From assembly GCF_041381155.1 (NCBI RefSeq), contig NC_091141.1, positions 20,480,828 to 20,544,827 on the forward strand: a DNA stretch of 64,000 bases, written 5' to 3'. The position numbers were made by a program, and so were the translations under genes. The stretch is from Argopecten irradians. Taxonomy: Eukaryota > Mollusca > Bivalvia > Pectinida > Pectinidae. Below are positions 49,159 to 62,100 of the stretch, piece after piece. A model generated the notes under the pieces. That model searched no databases, was not told the origin of the DNA, and saw only the letters and a list, made by a program, of their open reading frames with translations. The first letter of the stretch is position 1; the number at the start of each line of letters is the position of its first letter.

Positions 49159-52100
49159 ATGACCGCCGATGCAGAGAAGAAAGAAGAGGAAAAGGTCCCA
49201 GAGGATCTTTTCAAAGATGTGACCTACTACGTAGTCGGCGATATCGACCAACAGGTATCCCCAATCTGAAAATAGTTTTCCATTAACTTTGCCTGAATAG
49301 GCTGAACAGTTTCGGCCCCATAAGGCATAAAAATATTTTGCCCCAGTAAATCATATTTTCTTAACCAATAAGCGTTGATGCTGGTTTTCTTATTCATTTG
49401 AAGTTTTATGATGTGCATTAATGCAACTATTTATTTTATGAGCTACTAGTGTTTCAAACTAGCTCTGCTGATGAGCTATTATCTTTTTTCCCGTGGGAGG
49501 ACAGTCTATGAAATAGTAAAATAATATAAGGTTCTCTGTGTTTGCATAACTTGCATGAAAAACATTCTACCATTAAAACGTAATCTGATGCATTCGGTGG
49601 TCAAGATTTTCTGCTTTATATAAAATTGCTAATTTAAAGATAGTTAAATAATCTAAATCTCTGATGTTTATAAACTTTCTTAAATTTTATCCTACTACAA
49701 ATGTTAAAAGTATCAACAAAAAGAGAAATCATAACCGTTTTGTAAGAAATCACAGTTGATTTTACATACAAAGGTATTATTTATTGGTTGTGTAACTTGT
49801 GTTATAAATTCAGACCATCTAAATATCCTACTGTATGTTTCGACAGGTACTCGACCTGCTCAATGCTGGAGGAGCTAAGCGAGACACATACTTGAGTCAG
49901 ATGGTGAGCCATGTTATTGCTGATGACCACACACAGGATGACTACTCTGAAGCCAAAGAGCTCTTTGAACTTCCAGTTGTTACAGTAAGTATGGATTCTG
50001 AAAGGAATCAATCCGAATCTTAATTGATATTATGAATTTAATTCCCTGAAATTCCCTTCATTCTTCTTTTCTTAACCAACCTGGGCGCTTATTGGGATGA
50101 TTTCAGTATTATACCTTTTCACTTGTATTTGATTATGCTCCTTGTGTTACATGTTGTACATACATTAAAGTTAACTTGTTCAAGTTTTGAATTTTAATCA
50201 GATGTTTTTGTAAATGTTTTGTGCATTTGAAAATTAAAAAATCTTTCTTTTGCAGAGCCAGTGGGTGATACTCTCTGTGAAATGCAAGAAAAGACTACCG
50301 TATCCTTTTACTTTTTCTCAACTCAAAAAGGTTCAACAATTAACTACAGCTTTGATTTATTCGAAAATGCAAATGTAGAAAATAGTTAATATGCATGACC
50401 TGTTGACAAGGCTGTACAGAAATAATCCAGTATATAGTAGCATACTTTGATTCATACAACATATTCATTGCTGGAACAGGTAATATTATGAGGCAATTGT
50501 TTGAAATTTTATTTCTTAGACGTACAACTTTCAATACACGATTTAACTTTTATTGAAACCGTGTTTCATCTAAGCTATAGGTCAATATTATGAATAGAAA
50601 TGACATAAATTTGAAATTCACCACTTTGAATGATGCATATGAAATTTCACTCATTTGAACATAAAAATGGAGTTTGATAATATTGGAATAGTTTTAGTAA
50701 TCCTCCATTTAAACCTGATTAATAGTTTTGCATCACATTTTGTTTTAGTAGTAAATTAATGTAAAAATTACACATATATAAAAAAATAATCTGATAATTG
50801 TCATCCTTAGCCTGGCCACAGTATTGAGATATTTGCACCAGAAGGACGTCTTCTTTCTGGAGTGGTAGCTTGTTCTTCACAGGTAGGGCAGTGTTTACAT
50901 AGATCAGGGGCGGTAGATAGGTCTGGTAGTCCCAGAATTCTTAGTTCTTAGATTTTTCTATGATTAACCCATTCACCCCTGAAATTTTATAATGGACTGT
51001 CCAAAGTTTTGAAATAGAAGAGTCTAAATGTATATTCAAGGGTGGATGAGTTAATCCTATTATATGTGAAATAAAATGGAACTGGTAGATTTATCTATTG
51101 AACAGTCTTCAATTTTGGTGATATCATGTTGCACTAGTCACATTTAAACTTTATAAAATTATAGATATGGATATGTTTGTAATGTTATGCTTTCCATGTA
51201 TTTCATAAGTTACATATATGTGAGCTTTACCATGTTCTGAACTCATAATGTTTGTATATTTCAAAAGTTACATGTAAATGTTACAATGTTTTAAGATAAG
51301 AAGTCAAATTTCTATGTGAAATCTGTGCCTTCATATTTGTAGGTGGACGTTTAGTTTTAATAGGTCGTAAAATAAATGTCTTGATAACAAGTTTAGTTCT
51401 GTAGTACAACTAGATAATCTATGTACCTAATTAACATCGCTTTCTCTACTGGAAGCTTTTAATTCTTAATTAATATCTGTAACAAATGAAATTCAATAAC
51501 GAATTAATGTTGTTGGAGACTTTTACCAAGCCTAATTCAGTATTACGATGCCATTAAAATATGAAACGTTTTCTAGAATTAGAAAGAGAACGATGAGGTA
51601 AGTGTGTGGTAATAATGAAATTTGACAAACTTTTTTTTTACTTTTTTATAAGAATGCATTTTTAACAAACACAATTATTATTGAAATATCTTTATTTATG
51701 TAATGTTATATATTGCATTTATACAAATCTTCTACACTTGTGCACATTTAAATATAATTATGTGTTTGTATCTGGATATTCATGACACAAAAAAACAGCA
51801 CTTTGGAAATGATCAGGTATGATAATTCATGCAATTTTAATGGGAATGTGTGCACATCTTCTTAAAAATTATTAAAGAATTTTCCTTTTTCTGTATTTTC
51901 TCTAACTTGTAGTTTTAGAATTTTCTTCTTTCAATTTGGTCTTTATACTAGGATGCTAATTTTATTTCAAATTTAAAAGAATTATAAAAAGATAATTTTG
52001 AAGATAGAATTTAAAGGTTTATGTTTTAGTTTTATATTGAATACCTTTTAATTCTTGCTTACTGGTGCGGGCAGCTTTTTGGTGGCGGACCTAGATGTGT

Positions 52101-54444
52101 GAACTATTCTGCCTGTGTACCCTCTAGTTTATTCTTTATCCTACAGCTAGAACCACAAATAATCAAAATCTGAACATTTATTTACATGTATTATACAGAT
52201 GTTTTTAATCTCCAGCATACTCTTACCAGAAGTATTTAATTATTTAGTCTTTTTATCAACAAAAATGGCAAGAGATATTGTTATAATGAGCCTTTGAAGG
52301 AATGGAACAATGAAGGTCATGGCCATTGCCAAATCATAAGAAGACTTAATTTGATAGTGATTTTCAAGACTTTGTCTTTACTTCGCTCAATGGACAAGAT
52401 CTATACATATTGTTTTTTGGCTGATACCAGATCTAGATCTTGACTGAAAATCAAATTTAGATCTAACCTAGTATCTGTGGTTATAAAAATCAGAATTTGT
52501 AATATCAGTACTGATATGTCACTTATAATATATCGGTAATACCATTAACAGCTTTATACAATATATATACCTTATTTTATCAAGTACATGTAATAGTCAC
52601 ACTTTTTTTACCTGGAAATTGAGAGTATGACTTATACATAGACTAAAACTAAAAAACAGGCTATGGTTTATCTAATAAAAAAACATTTGTACGCACAATT
52701 GATTTACTTATGAATAGAACTCCTCACCACATACATATATTTGCATGTTTCACAAATTTGCAACAATCATGAAATAATTCTCATTTACATTTAAATTATG
52801 GTGCATTCCTTTACAAAAAACAAAAAGCAACAAAAAATGATAAGTGTTAACCACCTGTTACGTGTATTAAAACTCGGATCTTTAGTGATTACTCACATTT
52901 ATAAAACATTTTGAAAGGATTAATTCCACTGGAGAGTTTTTGTGTGAACACATTTTGACCCCTAACCCTGAGATTTATGGTTGTTGTATGTTGGTCTTCA
53001 ACTTTTCTCCTCTGCTGAAATTTTTGTATAGCAGATGCCAAAAGCTGTCATAAAGCAAAACATTTTGATGGAAAAGATGGGAATATGATTACGATATTTT
53101 TCCGACTATAAGTCACACATATTTTACCTATTAATCAGGAGTGTGGCTTATACACAGGCACAGGTTATATGTGTACTAAAATTGAAAAAAAATTACCAAA
53201 AGATATCTTTGGCCAATAATGCGGAAAATAAGGTAAATGAAAACTTATTCCCGATTTAGGATGCTTATCTAAGAAGATTTTCCTGCAGTTAAAGCCTGTG
53301 TTTTAAAGATGTTAGACAAAGGTTTTATCATTACATTTCTATAATGAAACCTTACAGCAGAGGAGAGAGTTGACAGTGAATGTGTATTTAATATTCTCAC
53401 CATTTTTTCTACCTGTTGACCATGGAGCCAAACTTCCTCGCAATGAAATTTTGTTTTTATTACAAAACTGATCTAGATGATCCTTGATGGTATATCTGGG
53501 AAAACTTCATTTTATAATTTGTTGGTTCTTTCAGTTTAGAAGAACAAGTTGTTATTTTTGTGGCCTTTAATAAATTTCCACATACAATTTTAAATTGGAC
53601 TTTATGAGTTTAATCATGTTAAATATAGTGCTGTGCTTTATTTAACTTTTGCAAACTGCTAAATCTCCATTAGAATGGCTTATTTTTCTGAGGGCCTGCT
53701 TTTAGCATCACAGTTTATATTAAAATATCCTGGTTAGGTGTATTAATAATATATAGAATGGTCTATACCATTTGGGTTACAAGATATTTTAATGGATTTC
53801 AAATGAATATTATAAAGACTTGAATGAATGCTAAGATAAATAACTACTAGCTGAGCATGTAAGATCCCCCATATGTAGAGTTGATAAGCATGGTGTGATC
53901 CCCAAGCTATCTAGCTCACATTATCAGTTGTGTTCAGTATTATACCTGTATATTATAACAGGCGGGTGGACAGCCGCGGACCAGCCACTCTCCCAAGTCC
54001 CCAGGGAAGCCACACCCTGCCATGCCTGGCGGTATCAACATGCCTTCACCCCATCAGATGCAGCAGGCTGGACTCGGTGGATTTGGAGGGATGCCGGGAC
54101 AAGGGTTGTCTCCCTTCCCAGGACATGATCCAATGGCAATGCAGAACCAGCTTGGGTACAATTTCAGCATGTTTTATTTTGTATGAAGGTGTAATGGTAT
54201 TTGTACAATTCTTAACCAAGACTGTAGTCTGTATGAAATAAGTTTTAAGAGATGATGAATTTTGATGAGAAGTGTCAGCGTTTTTTGTTGTGTCTTTTTG
54301 ATAGATATCAATATTTACCCCCCACATCTTTGTTAATGATACAGATATTTTTCTCTATAGAATCAGCCTCAGCGGACTTTAAGGAACATCACCAATTCTG
54401 GCCCACAACACCCGTCTCCTGGACCACGACCTAACACAAATAAA
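49159..54444 (+). CDS. PAXIP1: PAXIP1/PTIP, N-terminal part (BRCT1 and Q/P/G-rich linker), 3' partial
   Basis: A BRCT-repeat adaptor of the KMT2C/D complexes and the DNA-damage response. Exons: 49159-49254 (MTADAEKKEEEKVPEDLFKD, VTYYVVGDID), 49847-49984 (MVSHVIADDHTQDDYSEAKE), 50256-50299 (SQWVILSVKCKKRLP) and 50822-50882 (IFAPEGRLLSGVVACSSQ) give BRCT1 and the start of BRCT2, matching human PTIP order. Then 53963 to about 54155 (GQPRTSHSPKSPGKPHPAMP, then GGINMPSPHQMQQAGLGG) and 54361-54444 (NQPQRTLRNITNSGPQHPSP, the conserved RTLRNITN motif). The rest of BRCT2 is not found in the 3-kb intron between 50882 and 53963. The exon near 54155 ends at a weak donor in phase 2 and does not join directly to 54361, so a further small exon is likely. 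BRCT3-6 should lie beyond the window. Confidence 0.9.
50883..53962. other. PAXIP1 intron region; two related small MITE-like repeats
   Basis: AT-rich. I looked for the missing BRCT2 exons and found none that I trust. Micro-exon-like pieces with splice sites at about 51578-51598 and 51801-51818 do not fit BRCT2. Two related segments, about 52555-52690 and 53090-53235, share the 'agtcacac ... ttttacct ... gtatgacttatacatag' / 'aagtcacacatattttacct ... gtgtggcttatacacagg' layout of a hAT-type MITE. Confidence 0.5.
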
Positions 54445-54492
54445 GTAGGTAACCCAGGTGTTGGAAGGTGATAACTCTACTCTGAACTCCTT

Positions 54493-54617
54493 TGCAGGTA
54501 GGTATCAATTGTTTCGTCATTATTTTGTGGGCGCAATTCACGTCATTTTCTCTCTGAAATGTATGACGTTACGCTCGCAAACACATGATGTCACAATCAA
54601 TACCTACCTGCAAGTGC
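54493..54617. mobile_element. ~120-bp palindromic MITE
   Basis: The ends TTGCAGGTAGGTATCAATTG and, on the other strand, TTGCAGGTAGGTATTGATTG match over 20 bp with two differences. Imperfect pairing continues through the whole element (TTTCGTCATT... with GACATCATG..., and CGTCA with TGACG). It sits about 50 bp after the PAXIP1 exon ending at 54444. Confidence 0.78.
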
Positions 54618-54781
54618 AGATAACTCTGTGATATGCAAATTCGGAATACCTCATCACAATATTACTCATCGTTTTAGGATTTACTGATCAGATACTAGGG
54701 GACAGTATGCATAATATTATAAACCTTGGAAATAGAACAAAGTGGATGTTCATTGTGGTGAAGTACTGCGTAAAGTGAGGA

Positions 54782-56183
54782 TTTTTTAGGTCACCTGAGA
54801 CGAAGTCTCAAGTGACCTATTCTAATCGCCTTTTGTCCGTCGTCGTCCGTCGTCCGTCGTATGTCCGTAAACAATTTACATTTTCGACTTCTTCTTCAAA
54901 ACTGCTGAAGCAATTTCAATGAAATTTTGAAGAAACCTTCTTAGGCATAAGGCCAATCAAAATTGTGAATTATATGGTCCCCACCCCCCAGGGGGCTGTG
55001 GGAGGGGCCAAAAGGGGTAAAATTGAGTAAAATTTCAAAAATCTTCTTCTCTACTCACAGATGTGGTAGAATCAAATACTCTTCATAGATAGAAAGGTCT
55101 TAAGGTCCTTTACAAAAATTGTGAATTATATGACACTGGGGTCTCTAGTTTCCGCCTGGGGAGGGGGTTAAGTTTACTATAGTTTATATTGGGAAAACAC
55201 ATTTTTGCGCATTATTTGGTCATTTGTAATAGGAAATGAGTCAAATGTTGTCAGAATTATCAGTATGAGATGGCCATTTAATCCTATTAACAAATTTTCT
55301 ATGACTGACCCCCAGGGGCCTTAGGGGCGGGGTCAAAAGGGGTCAAATAGGCTAATACTTCAAAAATCTTCTTCTGAAATACTGGAACTGGTAGAATCAA
55401 ATACTTTTCATAAATAGAAAGGTCTTAAGGTCCTTTACAAAAATAATGAATTATATGACCCTGGAGTCTTACGTTTCCCCCTGGGGAGGGGGTCAAGTTT
55501 ACTATAGTTTATATAGGGAAAACACATTTATGAACATTATTTGCCTATTTTTCATAGGAAATTAGTCAAACTGGGTTAGAATTATTAGCCTGAGATAGCA
55601 TTTTAACATCATATCCATATTGTTCATGGCTGACCCCCAGGGGCCAGAGGGGCGGAGCCAAAAGGGGTCAAAGTGGTAATTTCAAAAATCTTCTTTTTGA
55701 ATTCACAGATTTGATGGACCCAGATACTCTTGATAGATTGGAAGGTCTTAAGGCCCTTTACAAAAAATTGTGAATTTCATGGTCCTGGGATCTCAGATTT
55801 TCCCCTGGGGAGGGGGTCAAATTTACTATAGTTTATAAAGGAAAAACACATTTAAGAACATTATTTGCTTAGTTTTCATAGGAAATTAGTCAATCTGGGT
55901 TAGAATTATTAGCCTGAGATAGCATTTTAACATCATATTCATATTGGTCTTGGCCGATCCCCAGGGACGAGAGGGGCGGGGCCAAAAGGGGTCCAAATGG
56001 ATAACATTTCAAAAATCTTTCTTCTGAATTCACATAATCTTCATAGATTTAAAAGTCAAATTTATAAAATCACTGACTGACTTCAAGGGCCTGATGGGCC
56101 AATATATAGTGTTTATATGCATGTCTTTGTTTCATTCTGTATCTGAAATCAGGTGACAGTTAAGGCCTATGGGCCTCTTGTTT
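54782..56183 (-). mobile_element. Pearl-like element, 'GGTCACCTGA' subfamily
   Basis: Starts TTTTTT then a hairpin (54788-54818; arms AGGTCAC..GAGAC / GTCTC..GTGACCT), then a GTCCGTCGTC microsatellite-like stretch, about four diverged units of ~330 bp (cccccaggggcc, tcaaaaatcttcttctgaat, ggaaggtcttaaggcccttt), and an end tcaggtgacagttaaggcct...gggcctCTTGTTT. The 3' TCAGGTGAC is the reverse complement of the hairpin arm GTCACCTGA. Non-coding. Confidence 0.85.
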
Positions 56184-56199
56184 ATTCTCTAGTCATTAT

Positions 56200-59100
56200 T
56201 CTCTAGAACAAAAGGACAGCGGAATAGGAAATACGAGGCCAGTTAAAGTAATTTTAAGGATTATCAAGCAAAGAATTTGTTCATGAGCAACTTAAAAAAT
56301 CTCGCCGAGGTAACTGACGAAAGTATTAAAAATATCAGTGTCACTCATGACATGACACAGGAATAGAAAGAAAGTTATTAAAGGAAAAAGTCACGGAGGC
56401 AAAATCGCGTAGTGAAAATTCGGGGAATGGAAATACGTAGTTCGCGGCCCACCGTGGGATATGCGGACAATAAAGATGAAGAGAGTGCGGAAAGATTAGA
56501 CTCGCTGTACACAGATATACACAATCATCTCAACATTCTTTTTACAAATGCAGATACTTTGATTTGACCCAACATAAATTACACGGAGTTAAGAAAATTG
56601 ATAATTCGAGAAAACCCAGATATAATAGCTATTTCTGAAGTTAAACCAAAGAATTGTAAAAGAAGAAATTGAACTTTCTGAATATAATATAGAGGGATAT
56701 GGAATGATATCACTAAATGTGACAAATAAATACGCTCGGAAGAGGAATGGTCATATATATAAAAAATAGTCTTAGATATTCCCAGATCACCAGCATTGAA
56801 TTTGATGAACATATTTTTGTGTGAAGTGGATATCAACGCCAAGGATAAAGTACTAGTTGGTTCCTTGTACAGAAGTCCAAATGCGACTGAAGAAAATTTC
56901 AAAAACATGTGTGCATTACTGTTAAAAACAACAGAAATGAAGTACAGCTGCAAAATACTATTTGGAGACTTGAACTTACCAGGCATTGATTGGTCAGTCT
57001 GTAATACTAAGTGTGGTGAAGCTTCAAAACAATTCAAATTCGTTGAAACCGTACGCGACTGTTACATGTATCAGCATATACGGCAGCCCACCCGTGGACG
57101 TGGAACGGATAACCCTAGCGTTATAGATTTGATTCTAACCGATAAGGAAGATTGTATAGAACAGATTCAACTCGATCCTCCTTAGGAGAGGGTTGAAAAG
57201 TGTTCAGCTCAGTCATCGGAGATACGTTGTAATTTTCAGTGTGGAAACTGGAAAATAATATGAAATACGCGAAACGCGAGTTTAATTGATGAGATAATAT
57301 ACAAACGTAGGGTAAAGTGCTAAACTTCTTCAAGAACTGTCCTCCGATCGAAACTTAACATAGACTGCGCAAAAAAATTTTTTTTAGGTCATCTCGGGAT
57401 CGAAGGTCATGATGACCTATTGTCCATCGTGTTTCGTCCGTCGTCGTGCGCCGTGCGCCGTGCGCCGTGCGCCGTCCGCCGTCCGCCGTGCGATCCGTGC
57501 TAAAACTATTTATACAAAAGCCTACTCCTCCTAAACCCTTGAGTGAATTACATCCATATTGGTGTGAAACATCCTTGGGGAAGGACAAATCATATTTTAT
57601 ATAAATGAGATAAGTCCGACCCCTAGGGGCAGAGGGGCGGGGCCCCAAAAGGGCAAATTTTTCTTAATTTTAGCTTTAAAATCCTACTCCTCCTTAATCC
57701 TTGAGCGGATTACATCCATATTTGGTGTGAAAGATCATTGGGGATGGACAATCATATTTTATATAAATGAGCCTGGTTCGATCCCTTGGGGCTGAGGGGT
57801 GGGGCCCCAAAAGGGCAAATTTTCTTAATTTTAGCTTTAAAAATCCTACTCCTCCTTCATCCTTGGATGGATTTCATCCATATTTAGTGTGAAACATCAT
57901 TGGGGATGGACAATCATATTTTATATAAATGAGCCTGGTCCGACCCCTAGGGGCTGAGGGGTGGGGCCCCAAAAGGGCAAATTTTCTTAATTTAAGCTTT
58001 AAAATTCTACTCCTCTTTCATCCTTGGATGGATTTCATCCATATTTGGGTGTGAAACATCGTTGGGGAAGGACATTCATATTTTTATATAAATGAGCCTG
58101 GTCCGACCCCTAGGGGCTGAGGGATGGGGCCCAAAAAAGGGCAAATTTTCTTAATTTTAGCTTTAAAATTCTACTCCTTCTTCATCCTTGAATGGATTTC
58201 ATCTATATTTGGTGTAAAACATCGTTGGGGAAGGACAATCATATTTTATATAAATGAGCCTGGTCCGACCCCTAGGGGCAGAGGGGCGGGGCTCCAAAAG
58301 AGGAAATTTTCTTTATTTAAGCTTTAAAATCCTACTCCTCCTTCATCCTTGAATGGATTTCATCCATATTTGGTGTGAAACATCATTGGGGAAGGACAAT
58401 CATATTTTATATAAATGAGCCTGGTCCGACCCCTTGGGGCTGAGGGGTGGGGCCCCTAAAGGGCAAATTTTCTTAATTTTAGCTTTAAAATCCTACTCCT
58501 CCTTCATCCTTGGATGGATTTCATCCATATTTGGTGTGAAACATCATTGGGGATGGACAATCATATTTTATATAAATGAGCCTGGTCCGACCCCTAGGGG
58601 CTGAGGGGTGGGGCCCCAAAATGGGCAAATTTTCTTAATTTAAGCTTTAAAATCCTACTCCTCTTTCATCCTTGGATGGATATCATCCATATTTGGTGTG
58701 AAACATCATTGGGGAAGGACATTCATATGTTATATAAATGAGCCTGGTCCGACCCCTAGGGGCTGAGGGATGGGGCCCAAAAAAGGGCAAATTTTCTTAA
58801 TTTTAGCTTTAAAATCCTACTCCTCCTTCATCCTTGAATGGATTTCATCTATATTTGGTGTAAAATATCATTGGGGAAGGACAATCATATTTTATATAAA
58901 TGAGCCTGGTCCGAACCCTAGGGGCAGAGGGGTGGGGGCCCTGAAAGGGCAAATTTTCTTAATTTTAGCTTTAAAATCCTACTTCTCCTTCATCCTTGGA
59001 TGGATTTCATTCATATTTGGTGTGTAACATCGTTGGGGAAGGACAATCATATTTTATATAAATGAGCCTGGTGACCCCTAGGGCAGAGGGGCGGGGCTCC

Positions 59101-62100
59101 AAAAGAGGAAATTTTCTTAATTTAAGCTTTAAAATCCTACTCCTCCTTCATCCTTGAATGGATTTCATCCATATTTGGTGTGAAACATCATTGGGGAAGG
59201 ACAATCATATTTTATATAAATGAGCCTGGTCCGACCCCTAGGGGCAGAGGGGCGGGGCTCCAAAAGGGGAAATTTTCTTAATTTAAGCTTTAAAAATCCT
59301 ATTCCTCCTTCATCCTTGAATGGATTTCATCCATATTTGGTGTGAAACATCATTGGGGAAGGACAATCATATTTTATATAAATGAAATAGATCCGACCAC
59401 TATGGGCAGAGGGGCGGGGCTCCAAAAGGTCAAATTTTCTTAATTTAAGCTAGATCCTACTCCTCCTTCATCCTTGGATGGATATCATCCATATTTGGTG
59501 TGAAACATCATTGGGGAAGGACAATCATATTTTTATATAAATGAGCCTGGTCCGACCCCTAGGAGCATGAGGGGACGGGGGGCGGGGCTTCAAAAGGGAA
59601 ATTTTCTTAATTTAAGCTTTAAAATCCTACTAGTCCTTCATCCTTGGATGGATATCATCCATATTTGGTGTGAAACATCATTGGTGAAGGACAATCGTAT
59701 TTTATATAATATGAGTCTGGTCCGACCCCTAGGGGCTGAGGGGTGGGGCCCCAAAAGGGCAAATTTTCTTAATTTAAGCTTTAAAATCCTACTCCTCTTT
59801 CATCCTTGGATGGATATTCATCCATATTTGGTGTGAAACATCATTGGGAAGGACATTCATATGTTATATAAATGAGCCTGGTCCGACCCCTAGGGGCTGA
59901 GGGATGGGGCCCAAAAAAGGGCAAATTTTCTTAATTTTAGCTTTTAAAATCCTAACTCCTCCTTCATCCTTGAATGGATTTCATCTATATTTGGTGTAAA
60001 ATATCATTGGGGAAGGACAATCATATTTTATATAAATGAGCCTGGTCCGAACCCTAGGGGCAGAGGGGTGGGGCCCTGAAAGGGCAAATTTTCTTAATTT
60101 TAGCTTTAAAATCCTACTTCTCCTTCATCCTTGGATGGATTTCATTCATATTTGGTGTGAAACATCGTTGGGGAAGGACAATCATATTTTATATAAATGA
60201 GCCTGGTGACCCCTAGGGGCAGAGGGGCGGGGCTCCAAAAGAGGAAATTTTCTTAATTTAAGCTTTAAAATCCTACTCCTCCTTCATCCTTGAATGGATT
60301 TCATCCATATTTGGTGTGAAACATCATTGGGGAAGGACAATCATATTTTATATAAATGAGCCTGGTCCGACCCCTAGGGGCAGAGGGGCGGGGCTCCAAA
60401 AGGGGAAATTTTCTTAATTTAAGCTTTAAAATCCTATTCCTCCTTCATCCTTGAATGGATTTCATCCATATTTGGTGTGAAACATCATTGGGGAAGGACA
60501 ATCATATTTTATATAAATGAAATAGATCCGACCACTAGGGGCAGAGGGGCGGGGCTCCAAAAGGTCAAATTTTCTTAATTTAAGCTAGATCCTACTCCTC
60601 CTTCATCCTTGGATGGATTTCATCCATATTTGGTGTGAAACATCATTGGGGAAGGACAATCATATTTTATATAAATGAGCCTGGTCCGACCCCTAGGGGC
60701 AGAGGGGCGGGACTCCAAAAGGGGAAATTTTCTTAATTTAAGCTTTAAAATCCTACTAGTCCTTCATCCTTGGATGGATTTCATCCATATTTGGTGTGAA
60801 ACATCATTGGGGAAGGACAATCGTATTTTATATATATGAGTCTGGTCCGACCCCTAGGGGCTGAGGTGTGGGGCCCCAAAAGGGCAAATTTTCTTAATGT
60901 TAGCTGGCCCACTTCCTGTTTTCAGATTTCGGTCTCCAATCTCAATGAAAATTGGTCTATAGGGGTTTAAATTAATGCTGAACAACATGCAAACATTTTC
61001 ATTAAGACTTAGGTTTTCCAAGATGGCCGCTGGCCGACTTCCTGTTTTCAGGTTTCAGTCTCCGATCTCAAGGAAAATTGGTCTATAGGGGTTTTAATTG
61101 ATTCTGAAGGGGAACTTTAGGTAAGGACAATCATATTTTATAAAGGACCGAGCTAAGACCCATGGGGATAGTATGGCTGATGTCCAAAATGGAAGCTTTG
61201 CTGAAATTTGGCTTTAAAATCCGTAAATGGGTTACAACCATATATGGATGAAGGGCTACCAAGTTTGTTCAACGAATGACATTTACCTATTTCAGAAACT
61301 TACATATTCAACTAAGGAGTTCTTGTATTGTTTTATATTAATCGTTAACCAATACTTTATACTGTGACTTTGTTGTTTTGTGCAATGAGTCAGATGACCG
61401 TTAAGGCCCATGGGCCTTGTTTGGATTGTAAAGATGATGTGTGGAACAGCTTGTCAAAATTTAAGAGAGATACTTGAAAACTCAATCAGGGACACAGTTC
61501 CAGTACAACAAATAAAACCATCGCGCAAATTAAGTAACCACAAAAGTTGTCTAGATAAAAAGACATTGTCTAAAATCAAAAATAAGGCCAGATTATGGAA
61601 CAGATATATGTCCACTCGGGATCAAGAAGTCTACGCAGAATATTGTAAAGTAAGGAATCAAGTAAGGTCACTCACAAGGAAGGCGGGTAAAATTACGTGA
61701 GAAACAAATAGCACAACAAGTAAAGGACAATCCTAAAAAGTTCTGGAGATACGCGAAATCTAAGACAAACAACTAAATCCAATATTTCAAATCTGTACAA
61801 AAATAATAACAAAGAGGATATCACTACAACAGATGATGAAAAAGCAAATGTACTAGCTAATTTTTTCCAGACAGTGTTTACCCAAGATAAAGATAAATCA
61901 CTACCTGATATTGAAAAGATTGATGTGGAACCGATCACTCAACTAAATATTTCACCAGAAGTCGTGCAGAAGAAGCTAATGAAGTTGAAAATTTCACAAA
62001 ATCACCTGGACCGGATATGATCCATCCTAGAGTTCTTAAAGAGACACGCGATATTATATGCCATCCTCTAACATTAATATTTCAAACATCAATCGACACT

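Noticed and set aside
51578-51818. Micro-exon-like pieces in PAXIP1 (tttctag|...gatgag|gtaagt; aacag|cactttggaaatgatcag|gtatga)
   Set aside because: Splice-like borders, but the encoded residues do not match BRCT2 and the first has a stop in the expected frame.
58124-59836. ORFs of 67-89 residues with GPKKGQIFLILALKFYS-like units
   Set aside because: Same cause: the ~160-bp core repeat of the element at 57.4-61.4 kb.
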